Origin: Promethearchaeota archaeon | GTDB taxonomy: Archaea > Asgardarchaeota > Lokiarchaeia > Sigyniarchaeales > SOKP01 | DNA length: 64,000 nt | NCBI GenBank assembly: GCA_019058245.1 | Contig: JAHPZJ010000024.1 | Coordinates: 1 to 64,000 of the forward strand | Reading direction: 5' to 3' | Shown here: piece by piece, positions 37,070 through 46,574 of the stretch | Position numbering within the stretch: position 1 is the first letter of the stretch | Layout of the letters: each line of letters begins with the position of its first letter | The notes under the pieces: model-generated | What the model saw: the letters and a program-made list of their open reading frames with translations, nothing else | Told to the model about the DNA's origin: nothing | Database searches by the model: none | Translations under genes and position numbers: made by a program

Positions 37070-38020
37070 ATGGTTGTTATTATTCCTAAACAATGTTATC
37101 TGGCAGTGGTAGCTGCTGCGGTTAGATTTGCAAATACACGTATTCCTAAAAATGATTGGTTAGAAGTGAGCGGAATTTTCATAGGAAAGAATCAGGGCGA
37201 TGATGTAATAATTACACAAACATATCCAATAATGCATCAAGAACTGGATAAAGATGCTGTAATCGATCAATATAAATGGTCTGATGAGGATTATATTGCT
37301 TTTAGTATTATTGATGATGAAGCTTTTGAAAGAGGTGAATTTACAGTAGGATGGTGGCATTCTCATCCAGATTTTAAAGTAATGATGTCCCATATTGATA
37401 TACAGACTACTCTTTCCTATCAACAAAATAATCCAAAAGCAATTTCTTTAGTATTTAATCCTACGAGATTAATTCGACAGATTGAATTAGCTGATAAAAA
37501 AGGAGATCCGGATAAACAATTAAAAAATGATCCTGGCTTTAAAATATTCAGATTAGATGATGTAAATTCTGGTGTAGAGGCTTCATATCATACTGCAGAT
37601 TACAGAATTGAAGGATATGATAGCATGGAACAATTAATTGCGCAAACTCAGAAATTTATTATTGATATCACTAATTTTTTTCCTAAAGATAATGTACCAG
37701 ATACATATAGCAAATTCATTGATGAACGCATAGAAAAATTGGAGTCTCTCTTTCTTGGTACTGAAGAGTATTTGACCACCTTAACACATCGAGGAGAAAA
37801 ATCAAGAATTCCAGAAGTTTTAGAAAATCAAAGTCAAGAAATTCGCAAATTTGTAGCAGATACATCTGTAAAGATAGAAAATATCCGGGAATTTATGAAC
37901 TATTTAGAATATAAAGAAAGAGAAGTAATATTTCCTCAGATAGAAGAAATTATAAATAGATGGGATGAACATGTTTCTGGATTAGATAAAAGATTGAAGC
38001 AGCTTAAGAAGAGATTTTGA
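37070..38020 (+). CDS. JAMM/MPN metalloprotease-like protein with short coiled-coil tail (copy 3)
   Basis: The JAMM motif is complete: Glu32 (LEVSGIFIGK), H97-S-H99-P, S107 and D110 in GWWHSHPDFKVMMSHID. The MPN core is more diverged from copies 1 and 2, and the C-terminal helical tail is shorter (about 110 residues, ending LDKRLKQLKKRF). The gene is divergent from the zinc-ribbon gene and followed by a ChlI-ChlD-like gene on the same strand (124 bp). Three active-looking JAMMs together suggest distinct substrates or a hetero-assembly. Confidence 0.86.
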   Translation: MVVIIPKQCYLAVVAAAVRFANTRIPKNDWLEVSGIFIGKNQGDDVIITQTYPIMHQELDKDAVIDQYKWSDEDYIAFSIIDDEAFERGEFTVGWWHSHPDFKVMMSHIDIQTTLSYQQNNPKAISLVFNPTRLIRQIELADKKGDPDKQLKNDPGFKIFRLDDVNSGVEASYHTADYRIEGYDSMEQLIAQTQKFIIDITNFFPKDNVPDTYSKFIDERIEKLESLFLGTEEYLTTLTHRGEKSRIPEVLENQSQEIRKFVADTSVKIENIREFMNYLEYKEREVIFPQIEEIINRWDEHVSGLDKRLKQLKKRF

Positions 38021-38144
38021 ATTAAATAATTTTCATCCTATTTTTAGTTTTGATAAATTTTTATTTGATTACGCTTTTTTTTTGATTAATTATTTGATTT
38101 TTTTAAATATATTTTCATAGAACTTATAGATCACATAAAGTATT

Positions 38145-40349
38145 ATGAAGAAAATAAATTTTCCTTTTACAGCGATTCTTGGTCAAGAGAAAATGAAAAT
38201 GGGGTTAGTATTGAATGTTATAGACCCTCAAATTGGTGGTATTCTTCTAACAGGACAACAAGGTACAGGGAAAAGTACAGCTGTCAGGTCTCTTGTAGAA
38301 TTGATGCCCCAAATCGAAGTTATAACGGGTTGTGAATTTTCATGTGATCCACATTCTGATATTGACATTTTATGTCAAAATTGTATAGAAAAGCGGGAAA
38401 ATGGTAAAATTCGAACGGAATATAGAGATATGTGGTTAGTAAATTTACCTTTAGGAGTAACAGAAGATATGGTATGTGGGTCGTTATCTATAGACAAAGT
38501 CCTTACAGAAGGGATAAGAGCCCTACATCCTGGTTTATTGGCAAAAGCGAATCGAGGAATACTTTATGTAGACGAAATTAATCTCCTTCAAGATCATATA
38601 GTTGATGTTCTTTTAGATTCAGCGGCTTCTGGTGTTAATATTATAGAAAGAGAAGGTATTTCTGTATCACATCCCTCTAGATTTGTGTTAGTTGGATCGA
38701 TGAACCCAGAAGAAGGCGATTTAAGACCTCAAATAGCGGATCGTCTTGGTTTAGAAGTAAGAATAGAAGCACCTAGAGATCCAGAATTACGTGCTGAAAT
38801 AACTAAAAGAGTAATAGAATTTGATGATCATCCAAAAGAATTTATTCAAGCTTTTGAAAATGAACAGGAAAAACTGAGAAAGGAAATTATAAATGCTCGT
38901 CAAATTTTAAAAGAAGTTCAAATACCAAGCTCAGTTTATGAATTTGTTTCGAAAATTGTAAACGAGTTGGAGATTTTTTCTCAACGAGCTGATATCACAT
39001 TTATAAGATGTGCTCGTGCTCATGCTGCATTAAACAATAGAAAAACTATAACCGAAGATGATCTTAATGTTGCAATGGATTTGGTATTTAAACACAGAAT
39101 TCAATCACTCCATTATGAAATGACACCTGAAGAAATAAAGGCTAAGATTGCTGAAGTTTATGGAAAAATAAGAGAAGCATATGAAAATACTGATATTCTT
39201 CAACCAAATAGGGAAACTGAGGGGCCTTTAAAACATGATGACAGTTCTCAAAAAGAGTTTAAACGTCAATCTGTTGATCCTGAAAAAGTCGATATCCCCG
39301 AGACAAAAGAAGAGAAATTACCCCCTCCAAAATATCCTGATAACAGAAAACGAAATCCAAAACCTGCTGGAGGTTGGAAAGTGAAAAATATTCCTCTTAA
39401 TGAGGATCTACGATTCTTTGAAGCAAAAAATGGTTCTCTTCCCTTTATTTATAAAATGGAAAAAAAAATGACGTCTATCTTAGATAATATTAGGAAAGAA
39501 CGAAAAATTTCTGATTATGGAGGAAGAGGAATAGGTAGAAGAATTAAAATATCTTCATCACAAAAGGGAAGATATGTCTCATACAGGACTTCCATAAGAG
39601 AACAACCAAAATCTATTGCGTTAGACGCTACTATTAGGAATTATCTTAAAAATATAGTATATAATGAAACTGAAATCGATTTTCCTATCCATTTTAACAA
39701 ATATGATCTAATGGATAAGATTTATGAATATCGTGCTCCGCTAGCATTATTCTTTGTATTAGATAGTTCAGCATCTATGTTTTATGTAATAAAACAAATG
39801 ACCGATGTAATTCTGTCTTTACACAGAGAGGGATATAGAAAAAGAGATAAAATTGCCTTAATTATTTTTCGTGGGAAGGAAGCAGTTGTTCTTCAAAAAC
39901 CTACTGTTAATTTTAAAATGGCAGTTAATAAGTTGAAAAAGCTCGAGGGGAAATCATATACACCAATGGCAGCAGCATTAAAAAAAGTATCTGAATTAAT
40001 AAAAATTGAGAAGCTGAAGGATAGAAATATTATTCCAGTTGTTTTTATATGTAGTGATTGCGGAGCAAATATTTCTGTAAAATATCCTGATTTAATAGCT
40101 CAGATTGAAACAGATTATACTTTAATTACAAGGGAATTAGAAGAATTGACAAAAAAATTATCAAAACAAAATATCCATATGGTTGTTCTCGAACCAAAAA
40201 AATCTTATGCAACTCACGCTTTAGGAGTACATACGTATTCAGCAGAACTTATTAAAAAAAACTTTAAAAAATATGCTAATGCTCAGATTTATAAATTTAA
40301 CAAATATAATCCTAATTCATTAATATTAGAATTGAAGAAAATCCTTTAG
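38145..40349 (+). CDS. ChlI-ChlD fusion: AAA+ and VWA chelatase-like ATPase
   Basis: The N-terminal AAA+ domain has Walker A TGQQGTGKST (about residues 36-45), a four-Cys segment (CEFSCDP...LCQNC) typical of anaerobe ChlI/BchI, and Walker B GILYVDEINLL. Residues about 370-420 are a Pro/Lys-rich linker. The C-terminal VWA has VLDSSASM (MIDAS, about residue 540) and YTPMAAAL. Such fused proteins are motor subunits of Mg- or Co-chelatases, with BchH/CobN as catalytic subunit. None is nearby, so the substrate could be a tetrapyrrole or a non-chelatase target. Confidence 0.88.
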   Translation: MKKINFPFTAILGQEKMKMGLVLNVIDPQIGGILLTGQQGTGKSTAVRSLVELMPQIEVITGCEFSCDPHSDIDILCQNCIEKRENGKIRTEYRDMWLVNLPLGVTEDMVCGSLSIDKVLTEGIRALHPGLLAKANRGILYVDEINLLQDHIVDVLLDSAASGVNIIEREGISVSHPSRFVLVGSMNPEEGDLRPQIADRLGLEVRIEAPRDPELRAEITKRVIEFDDHPKEFIQAFENEQEKLRKEIINARQILKEVQIPSSVYEFVSKIVNELEIFSQRADITFIRCARAHAALNNRKTITEDDLNVAMDLVFKHRIQSLHYEMTPEEIKAKIAEVYGKIREAYENTDILQPNRETEGPLKHDDSSQKEFKRQSVDPEKVDIPETKEEKLPPPKYPDNRKRNPKPAGGWKVKNIPLNEDLRFFEAKNGSLPFIYKMEKKMTSILDNIRKERKISDYGGRGIGRRIKISSSQKGRYVSYRTSIREQPKSIALDATIRNYLKNIVYNETEIDFPIHFNKYDLMDKIYEYRAPLALFFVLDSSASMFYVIKQMTDVILSLHREGYRKRDKIALIIFRGKEAVVLQKPTVNFKMAVNKLKKLEGKSYTPMAAALKKVSELIKIEKLKDRNIIPVVFICSDCGANISVKYPDLIAQIETDYTLITRELEELTKKLSKQNIHMVVLEPKKSYATHALGVHTYSAELIKKNFKKYANAQIYKFNKYNPNSLILELKKIL

Positions 40350-40392
40350 ATTACAATTTTAATTAATAAAAAGAATTTTTTGAGATATTAAT

Positions 40393-41718
40393 TTAAGGAA
40401 CATTATCAAGGGGTATTCCAAATTTTAAAGAGTAACCAATTTTTTTAAGATCATCAGTGAAGTAGTTAGGATGCGTATACATGCTTATATGAATCCAATT
40501 ATTATTTTTTAAGACTGAAATATGATGAGAAAACATCCTCACAATACCTTGATTTAGAAATTCTATTTCTCCTTCCCTAGCAATATTTCCATCACTTAAT
40601 GTTATTTGTTTATCAGAAATAATCTTGATATTTTTCGCTGATTTCTTTAAAACACTAACAATCGCCTTTGTGGTATCTTCCAACCTTATGGATGGATCAA
40701 TTTCAGAAACACTTATATGCAGATTTTTGAAATTATCTTTAGAAGCTGCAAACATTTGAGACGTATTGGGTATAGGATTTACTTGGACTAAGTAGTCAGG
40801 GTAAGAAATTGAAAATGCAAGCGATTCGGAATTGTACTCATAAAAATTATCTTTTATTTCTCTTACAGGTGTAGGAAATTTTTCACTAATCTTTACTGCA
40901 TCATTTTTTATCCGATCAAATCTATCTTTTATTAAGTCTATATACTCTGGATGAGTCATAATATAAAATACATCATTTTGAATAGCATAAATTACCATTT
41001 CTGCCACAACCTCTGGATCCATCCCTAATCCTGACATTTTTACAAGATTTTCTATAAGTGGTCGATTTATTTCTGCTTCTTTTGGTGATGGTCGATAAAA
41101 ATCCTTAAGATCAGTCCTCAAACGAATTGTATTTTTTAAAATATTTGTATTTATTAAGCCCGGGCAAAGAACAGAAGCCCCAACATTAGTATTAAAACAT
41201 TGATGTGCAATCATTTCACTTATAGAAACAACTGCGAACTTTGACGCAGTATAAGGGCCACCTCTCCCCGTAAGATGTCCTCCTACTGATGCAGTATTTA
41301 CTATATGACATGGTTCTCCACTTTTCAACATACGTTTTAAAAAAGAAATAATTCCATGGATCACTCCAAAAAGATTAATTTTTAGAGTGTGATTCCAATT
41401 TCCTATTTCTAAAAGATGAGCAGGACCAGTACCTCCTACTCCAGCATTATTACATAGTATATTCACTTTCCCAAATTGCTCATAAGAAGCATTAGCGAGT
41501 TCTCTAACCTGATTTAGGTCGCTCACATCAGTAACAAAGGATAAAACTTCAGCACCCATCTTATTAAGACTTATTAATGCATCGTTTAAAGATCTTTTAT
41601 TAATATCTGCTATAACAATTTTCATACCTCGTTTAGCAAATGCATGAGCCAATGATAATCCAATCCCACTTCCCCCACCTGTAACTACAGCAACCTTTCC
41701 TTCAAAATTCTTTATCAT
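40393..41718 (-). CDS. SDR oxidoreductase fused to a PsbP-like C-terminal domain
   Basis: A classical short-chain dehydrogenase: TGGGSGIG for NAD(P), NNAGVG, and the Ser-Tyr-Lys triad in NTASVGG and YTASKFA. It spans about 260 residues. The C-terminal 170 residues (SISYPDYLVQVNPIPNTSQMF, then ISDKQITLSDGNIAREGEIEF) resemble PsbP/DcrB-type domains and are unusual for SDRs. I use ATG 41718 (MIKNFEGK). The 41 residues before it in the track lack SDR conservation and are Lys/Ile-rich. The substrate is unknown. Confidence 0.85.
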   Translation of the reverse strand: MIKNFEGKVAVVTGGGSGIGLSLAHAFAKRGMKIVIADINKRSLNDALISLNKMGAEVLSFVTDVSDLNQVRELANASYEQFGKVNILCNNAGVGGTGPAHLLEIGNWNHTLKINLFGVIHGIISFLKRMLKSGEPCHIVNTASVGGHLTGRGGPYTASKFAVVSISEMIAHQCFNTNVGASVLCPGLINTNILKNTIRLRTDLKDFYRPSPKEAEINRPLIENLVKMSGLGMDPEVVAEMVIYAIQNDVFYIMTHPEYIDLIKDRFDRIKNDAVKISEKFPTPVREIKDNFYEYNSESLAFSISYPDYLVQVNPIPNTSQMFAASKDNFKNLHISVSEIDPSIRLEDTTKAIVSVLKKSAKNIKIISDKQITLSDGNIAREGEIEFLNQGIVRMFSHHISVLKNNNWIHISMYTHPNYFTDDLKKIGYSLKFGIPLDNVP

Positions 41719-41896
41719 AATTATCTTACTAGATATTTTTTTTGATTTCTTAATACGTAGAAAATATGTAAGATTATTTAAAAAGTAATTCTTCAAAACA
41801 GTAATTTGATGTATTTTCAAGCAAGTTTTAGAAGAAAGCAAATAGTAACTTGATTTTCAAAAAACTTCTTTAGTCTTTTCTTCTATTTGTTTATTA

Positions 41897-43138
41897 ATGG
41901 CTGATAAATCAATTTCATGTCTAGTTGTTGGATTTAATACTCGTCCTTTAGCTTACTCCTTAAACAGAGCAGGATATGATGTTTATGCTGTAGATTTCTT
42001 TGGTGATTTGGATTTATTTCCATATGTAAATGATTCTATTGTTATATTGCAGGTTTTAAATAGTAATTATAATTCATTGAAGGATAAATATAGCCAATAT
42101 TTAGTACAATATGCAATAAAATTATATTATAAACATCAAGATACACATTTTTTCTTAATAGGGAGTGGTTTAGATGATGATTATGAAGGAAGAAAACTTA
42201 TTTTAGATGAACTTAAAACATCTAATATTAAAAGTGTCAATAATGATTTAGAGATTATTGAAAGAGCTAGAAATATTGAATCAATTTTTGAATTTTTAAA
42301 ATCTTACGGTTATAAAATACCAAGATCTTTTTCTTTTGAAGATTTGAACATACATAAATTAAACGTAGAATATCCTTTCATATTAAAAAAAAAGAGAAGT
42401 GCTGGAGGGATTAATGTATTTAAAATTAGAAATGAAAAGGAATTATTCTCTCACATAAAATCCTTCGAAGAAAAATTTTTTAATCCAAATGAATGGCTAA
42501 TTCAGGAATATATTGAGGGAATTCCTGTAAGTTGTACAGTAATTTCGAATGGTGAGGAATCTGAAGTTATTTCTATTAACCGTCAAATTATTGGTATGAA
42601 ATGTCTAAATTCACCAAAATCTTTTATGTATTGTGGAAATATAGTCCCTGCAGGAATTTCGAAAGATCAAGAAAAAATAATATCAGAAATATCTGTTCTT
42701 TTAACCAAAAAATTAGGTTTAAAAGGGATTAATGGTTTTGATTTTGTATTAAAAGATAATTATCCATATCTTATGGAATGTAATCCTAGAATCCCTGGTT
42801 CAATTAGAGCTTCTGAAATTGCTTTAGATTTAAATCTTTTAGACCTTCATATAAAAAGTTTTATCCCAAATCAATGGAACGAACTTAAAAAACTGATAAA
42901 GAATGCTGAAATTAAGTATATTGCCACAAAATTAATATATTTTGCCCCCAAAAAAATTGATAAAAAAATAATACCAAAAATCAATAATCTAAAGTATATT
43001 CATGATAAATCTGAATCAGATAGAGATATTATAAAAGGGGATCCTTTATGTTCTATATTATATAAAGCAAAAAACCATTTAGAGTCTTATAATGGAGCAT
43101 TAAAGATTGTAGAGAAAATAAATAATATAATTAAATGA
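41897..43138 (+). CDS. ATP-grasp family ligase
   Basis: A pre-ATP-grasp Rossmann-like N-terminus (CLVVGFNTRPLAYSLNRAGYDVYAVDFFGD) is followed by an ATP-grasp core: YPFILKKKRSAGGINVF, WLIQEYIEGIPVSCTVI and, with metal ligands, LMECNPRIPGSIRASE. ATP-grasp enzymes join a carboxylate to an amine or thiol through an acyl phosphate. It resembles archaeal ATP-grasp proteins of C1-cofactor pathways, but I cannot name the substrate. It starts 178 bp from the divergent SDR gene. Confidence 0.83.
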   Translation: MADKSISCLVVGFNTRPLAYSLNRAGYDVYAVDFFGDLDLFPYVNDSIVILQVLNSNYNSLKDKYSQYLVQYAIKLYYKHQDTHFFLIGSGLDDDYEGRKLILDELKTSNIKSVNNDLEIIERARNIESIFEFLKSYGYKIPRSFSFEDLNIHKLNVEYPFILKKKRSAGGINVFKIRNEKELFSHIKSFEEKFFNPNEWLIQEYIEGIPVSCTVISNGEESEVISINRQIIGMKCLNSPKSFMYCGNIVPAGISKDQEKIISEISVLLTKKLGLKGINGFDFVLKDNYPYLMECNPRIPGSIRASEIALDLNLLDLHIKSFIPNQWNELKKLIKNAEIKYIATKLIYFAPKKIDKKIIPKINNLKYIHDKSESDRDIIKGDPLCSILYKAKNHLESYNGALKIVEKINNIIK

Positions 43139-43157
43139 CATCTTTTATTGAATTCTT

Positions 43158-43895
43158 CTATTGAATGATTGTTTTAATCTTTGCGATGTAACCGCCTAAT
43201 TTTCTACCATCTGATTCAGGAACCGCGAGTGCTAAAAGGCGATTCTCATCTAAATCATGCAATATTACTGAACCATTTTCTCCACCAATTATGGAATATT
43301 CCATATGACTTTCTAGTAATACTCCAGATAAGTTATATAAAGCTGCCACCATAGCTGAAAGAATTGGTTCAGGCATTGTAGACTGTATTTTTATTGGTAA
43401 TCCATCTTTTGTAATTATTGCTAAAACAAGAGTATTTGGTATTGCTCTTTTAAGACCTTTAAATATTTCTTCCTTAAGAATATCAGAAGTTTCAATAATA
43501 GCAGATATTTGCAGACTTAATTTTTGTAATTTATTTATATATGAATCTAATCCTTCAAGTTCAGCTAATTCTCTATTGAGATAACAAATCATAGTTAGAT
43601 TTTCTACTAAAATTGAAAGAATAATCTGATCTTTACCAGTAATTAAATTATAAGATACTTCTTGATTAAGCGAATCCCTTAACATTTTAGATGATAGATA
43701 TACAAGGCTGCTATTTGCGGCAGTGACTTCTCCAGTCGTCATCTTCATATCTTTTTTGAAAATACTCGAAATTTGTGTTCCTTCTGGAGTTCCTACATTA
43801 ATACCAATTATTGCTGATGAGGATTCCATTTCTTTTTCAACTAATTCTAAAACATCAGCTTTTAATTCCTCTAGAATCTTTTCTTGTCTTTCCAT
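43158..43895 (-). CDS. Tandem roadblock/LC7 protein
   Basis: Two roadblock/LC7-type domains follow a short helical N-terminus. Domain 1 is about residues 24-130 (SSAIIGINVGTPEGTQISSI). Domain 2 is about 145-245 (TLVLAIITKDGLPIKIQSTMPEPI, YSIIGGENGSVILHDL, RLLALAVPE). The order of beta-alpha-beta elements is standard. Roadblock proteins bind and regulate small GTPases (MglB-MglA, Ragulator-Rag), and Asgards are rich in them. An MglA-like GTPase is 9 kb away. The double domain could replace a homodimer. Confidence 0.8.
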   Translation of the reverse strand: MERQEKILEELKADVLELVEKEMESSSAIIGINVGTPEGTQISSIFKKDMKMTTGEVTAANSSLVYLSSKMLRDSLNQEVSYNLITGKDQIILSILVENLTMICYLNRELAELEGLDSYINKLQKLSLQISAIIETSDILKEEIFKGLKRAIPNTLVLAIITKDGLPIKIQSTMPEPILSAMVAALYNLSGVLLESHMEYSIIGGENGSVILHDLDENRLLALAVPESDGRKLGGYIAKIKTIIQ

Positions 43896-44100
43896 GAATG
43901 AATATTAATATATATGAACATAAAAAGATATTCTAATAATTGAGTAATAATTTTAGGAATATTGATATAGAAATATGTTCAACTTATAATATAGTAGATT
44001 ACTATTTTACAAAAATTAGTAAAAAGAAATTGCAAAATAAACTTATAAAATGTAATCATTATAATAAAAAATATAAATAAAGACTATTGTGATCTTGTTA

Positions 44101-44907
44101 ATGGATAATTCATACGAAATAAAAAAACGTCTGGAAGCTAAAGACAGCTTAATAAAATTAAAGGATGAACAAATCAAAGCTCTTGAAGAAGCTCTAAAAG
44201 TAAAAGATGAACAAATCGAAACACTTGAGAAAACGATAAAAACTAAAGACGATGGAACCAAAACTTTAGAAAAAACCTTAAAATTAAAGGATGAAGAAAT
44301 AAAAAAGTTAAGCTCTGCAGCTATAGATCCAGATATTGTAAAAGAAAAGGAAGAAGCAATAAGTCAACTCAAGAAAGAACTTGAGATACTAAACGAAGAA
44401 TTAACAAAGGCAGATGAAGAATTAGAAAGCTTAGAATTAGAAAATGAAAAATTGAGACAGGATAAATCTAGCTCTACTGATTCAGCAATAGTGGATTTTA
44501 CAAAAATACAAATACCTAAATCTGAAATTCTTAAGAAAATGAGAGAAATATTAGAGAATTCAATTTCCAATGTTACTATTGTTGTTCCTACTATAGAAGA
44601 TTTACAGGAACTTTATTTATATGAACTTAGATCTTCTGTAAGCATGAAGATTGCTTGTTCAATTAATCCTGGTATTAGTGAACACTCAGAACTATTAGAG
44701 GAGTTTGAAAGTTTAGATAATATTTCAATAAGAAATTATGAAAGAGGAGATAGATTTGTACTGACTAGAGACGGAGAAGAACTCTTAATAGCAGTTAGAG
44801 GTAACTCTGAAAACAATAATTTAGTAGTCCATACAAAAGATCCGAAACATTTTAAATTATTAAATTCTATTGCCACAGAAGGCTGGATACAAAGTAGAAA
44901 AATATAA
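44101..44907 (+). CDS. Coiled-coil protein with 14-residue repeats and TrmB-like C-terminal domain
   Basis: The N-terminal 120 residues are a coiled coil with four copies of a 14-residue repeat (LKDEQIKALEEALK, VKDEQIETLEKTIK and so on). The C-terminal domain (about 145-268) has KMREILENSISNVTIVVPTIEDL, RDGEELLIAV and KLLNSIATEGW. This resembles the effector domain of TrmB/PLD-like regulators without a DNA-binding HTH. I prefer ATG 44101 to GTG 44089. It is divergent from the roadblock gene (193-205 bp). Confidence 0.65.
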   Translation: MDNSYEIKKRLEAKDSLIKLKDEQIKALEEALKVKDEQIETLEKTIKTKDDGTKTLEKTLKLKDEEIKKLSSAAIDPDIVKEKEEAISQLKKELEILNEELTKADEELESLELENEKLRQDKSSSTDSAIVDFTKIQIPKSEILKKMREILENSISNVTIVVPTIEDLQELYLYELRSSVSMKIACSINPGISEHSELLEEFESLDNISIRNYERGDRFVLTRDGEELLIAVRGNSENNNLVVHTKDPKHFKLLNSIATEGWIQSRKI

Positions 44908-44919
44908 ATTATCTAATTT

Positions 44920-45648
44920 TTAGAAAATAGGGCATTTTTCCTTTTCACATCTATCATTCTTATCAGAAAAAATACAATTCTTATAATTGTAATCTAATTC
45001 AATCTGAAAAGTTTCCTTTAAAAACTTCAAGGTTTCAAAAATAGAAAGTCTTACTGATCTTTTACAACAATGTTCTAAATTATCAGCAATTTTGTTAAGA
45101 GATCTTGATGTAATTTGATTTGCTAAGGTTCTAGGATAATTTTTTGAAGGGGTTGCTCCCGTAAATATACTTATTGCCACTCCAGATCCCATCCCTGCAC
45201 CACAAGAACCATAAAATCCACACCAGCCACCAGGAATTTTAGATGCTCTTCTAATTGCTTCTTTTATATCAAATAAAGTAATTTCAGTTCCATCAGGTTT
45301 TTTTATATCATTATTCTTAAGTGCTGTAATAATAACAGCTGGCGTCAAAACATGATGTTCTGGACCATAAACTTTGAAATTTGGATGTTTCATTATGGTA
45401 TCAGCTAATTCAAATGGATCCTTAATTTTGGTCTCACTACAAATTTTTTCAATGATTTCAATTGGACCTTTAGAATGACATGCATCACAAATATAATGTC
45501 CATCCTCACAGTAAACATTAGAATTAAATATTTTCCCACAAAATTCGCAGTTCAGTTCCTTATACTCTTCTTGTTTTATCGTATAAATTAAATTTCTACC
45601 GCAAATTTCACATTTATCGCTTTTTTTTTCCCCCATTATCACTTTCAT
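44920..45648 (-). CDS. DUF5714-like zinc-binding protein
   Basis: An N-terminal double zinc-binding segment (CEICGRNLIY, CEFCGK, CEDGHYICDACHSKGP) is followed by HHVLTPAVIITALKNN, a Gly/Cys-rich loop (GGWCGFYGSCGAGMGSGVAISI) and a late CCKRSVRLSI. This order matches the DUF5714 family. The Cys-rich loop suggests a redox or Fe-S centre. Its function is unknown. It may form a minus-strand pair with the PHP gene (8 bp away). Confidence 0.75.
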   Translation of the reverse strand: MKVIMGEKKSDKCEICGRNLIYTIKQEEYKELNCEFCGKIFNSNVYCEDGHYICDACHSKGPIEIIEKICSETKIKDPFELADTIMKHPNFKVYGPEHHVLTPAVIITALKNNDIKKPDGTEITLFDIKEAIRRASKIPGGWCGFYGSCGAGMGSGVAISIFTGATPSKNYPRTLANQITSRSLNKIADNLEHCCKRSVRLSIFETLKFLKETFQIELDYNYKNCIFSDKNDRCEKEKCPIF

Positions 45649-45656
45649 CCTCTTAA

Positions 45657-46520
45657 TTAACTAATTTCTATATATTTTCTTTTTCTTTTATTAAAATGAG
45701 CTAATTCAGAAAAACCTATCTTTTTCAACAATTTTATCATTTTTTTAAATTTATAACCAAGATCTTTAGGACGATGAGCATCTGAACCTAAGAGAACTGG
45801 GATTCCCAATTCATAAATTTTTTCAATAATTTCAAAACTAGGATATTGTTCTTTTATTTCTTTTCTTAGACCTCCAGTATTAATTTCCATTGTTAAATCT
45901 CTCTTTTTAATAAGCTCTAGAGTTGCAATAACTTCATCCATAACCAAATCATTGTTAATTGCTCTTTTATTGTATTTTTTTGGTAAATCAAAATGACTAA
46001 CAACATCAAAATCAAATTCTTTTGATTTTATCATATCCTGTAATTTACGATAATATTCCAGATAGATTTTATCTATACTCTCAAATTCTTTATACATACT
46101 TAAGAATCTTCTATCATCAATAGCAAAAAGCTTTGATTTTCCATGTAATATATGAACAGAACCTAAGATGTAATCTAAATCATTCAACTTATTTTTAAGC
46201 TGTAAATTTAGAAAACTCTCATAGCTTTTGAAATAATCAACCTCAAATGCAGTTCTTACCTGTATTTTATTTTTATATTTATCCTTTAATTCTTTTATCG
46301 TTGAGAGATATATATCTACTTCATTTAAACGCATAGAATATTCTTGATAAGGAACTTCCTCAATTAAGATAGGGCTACTCTTAAGATATTCATACGGAAA
46401 ATGATCACTAATTCCAATAAGATTCAATTTCTTTTCAATAGCTTTTTTAATATAATCCTCAATTGAGCCAACTGCGTGATTACACATTTGATTATGAGTG
46501 TGATAATCTTCTAAAACCAT
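45657..46520 (-). CDS. PHP-domain phosphoesterase (histidinol-phosphatase HisJ-like)
   Basis: The PHP metal sites are visible: DYHTHNQMCNHA, LIGISDHFPYEYL, FEVDYF, GSVHILHG, DVVSHFDLPK, LTMEINTGGLR and LGSDAHRP. At 288 residues it is the size of HisJ-type histidinol-phosphatases. ATG 46520 (MVLEDYHTH) is chosen over the track start, which adds a hydrophobic non-conserved 16-residue leader. No other his genes are near, so the substrate could be another phosphomonoester. Confidence 0.85.
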   Translation of the reverse strand: MVLEDYHTHNQMCNHAVGSIEDYIKKAIEKKLNLIGISDHFPYEYLKSSPILIEEVPYQEYSMRLNEVDIYLSTIKELKDKYKNKIQVRTAFEVDYFKSYESFLNLQLKNKLNDLDYILGSVHILHGKSKLFAIDDRRFLSMYKEFESIDKIYLEYYRKLQDMIKSKEFDFDVVSHFDLPKKYNKRAINNDLVMDEVIATLELIKKRDLTMEINTGGLRKEIKEQYPSFEIIEKIYELGIPVLLGSDAHRPKDLGYKFKKMIKLLKKIGFSELAHFNKRKRKYIEIS

Positions 46521-46574
46521 ATTGTATTTTAAAAGTATTTTAAAAAAGATAAAATTAATTATAACCAATTATAA

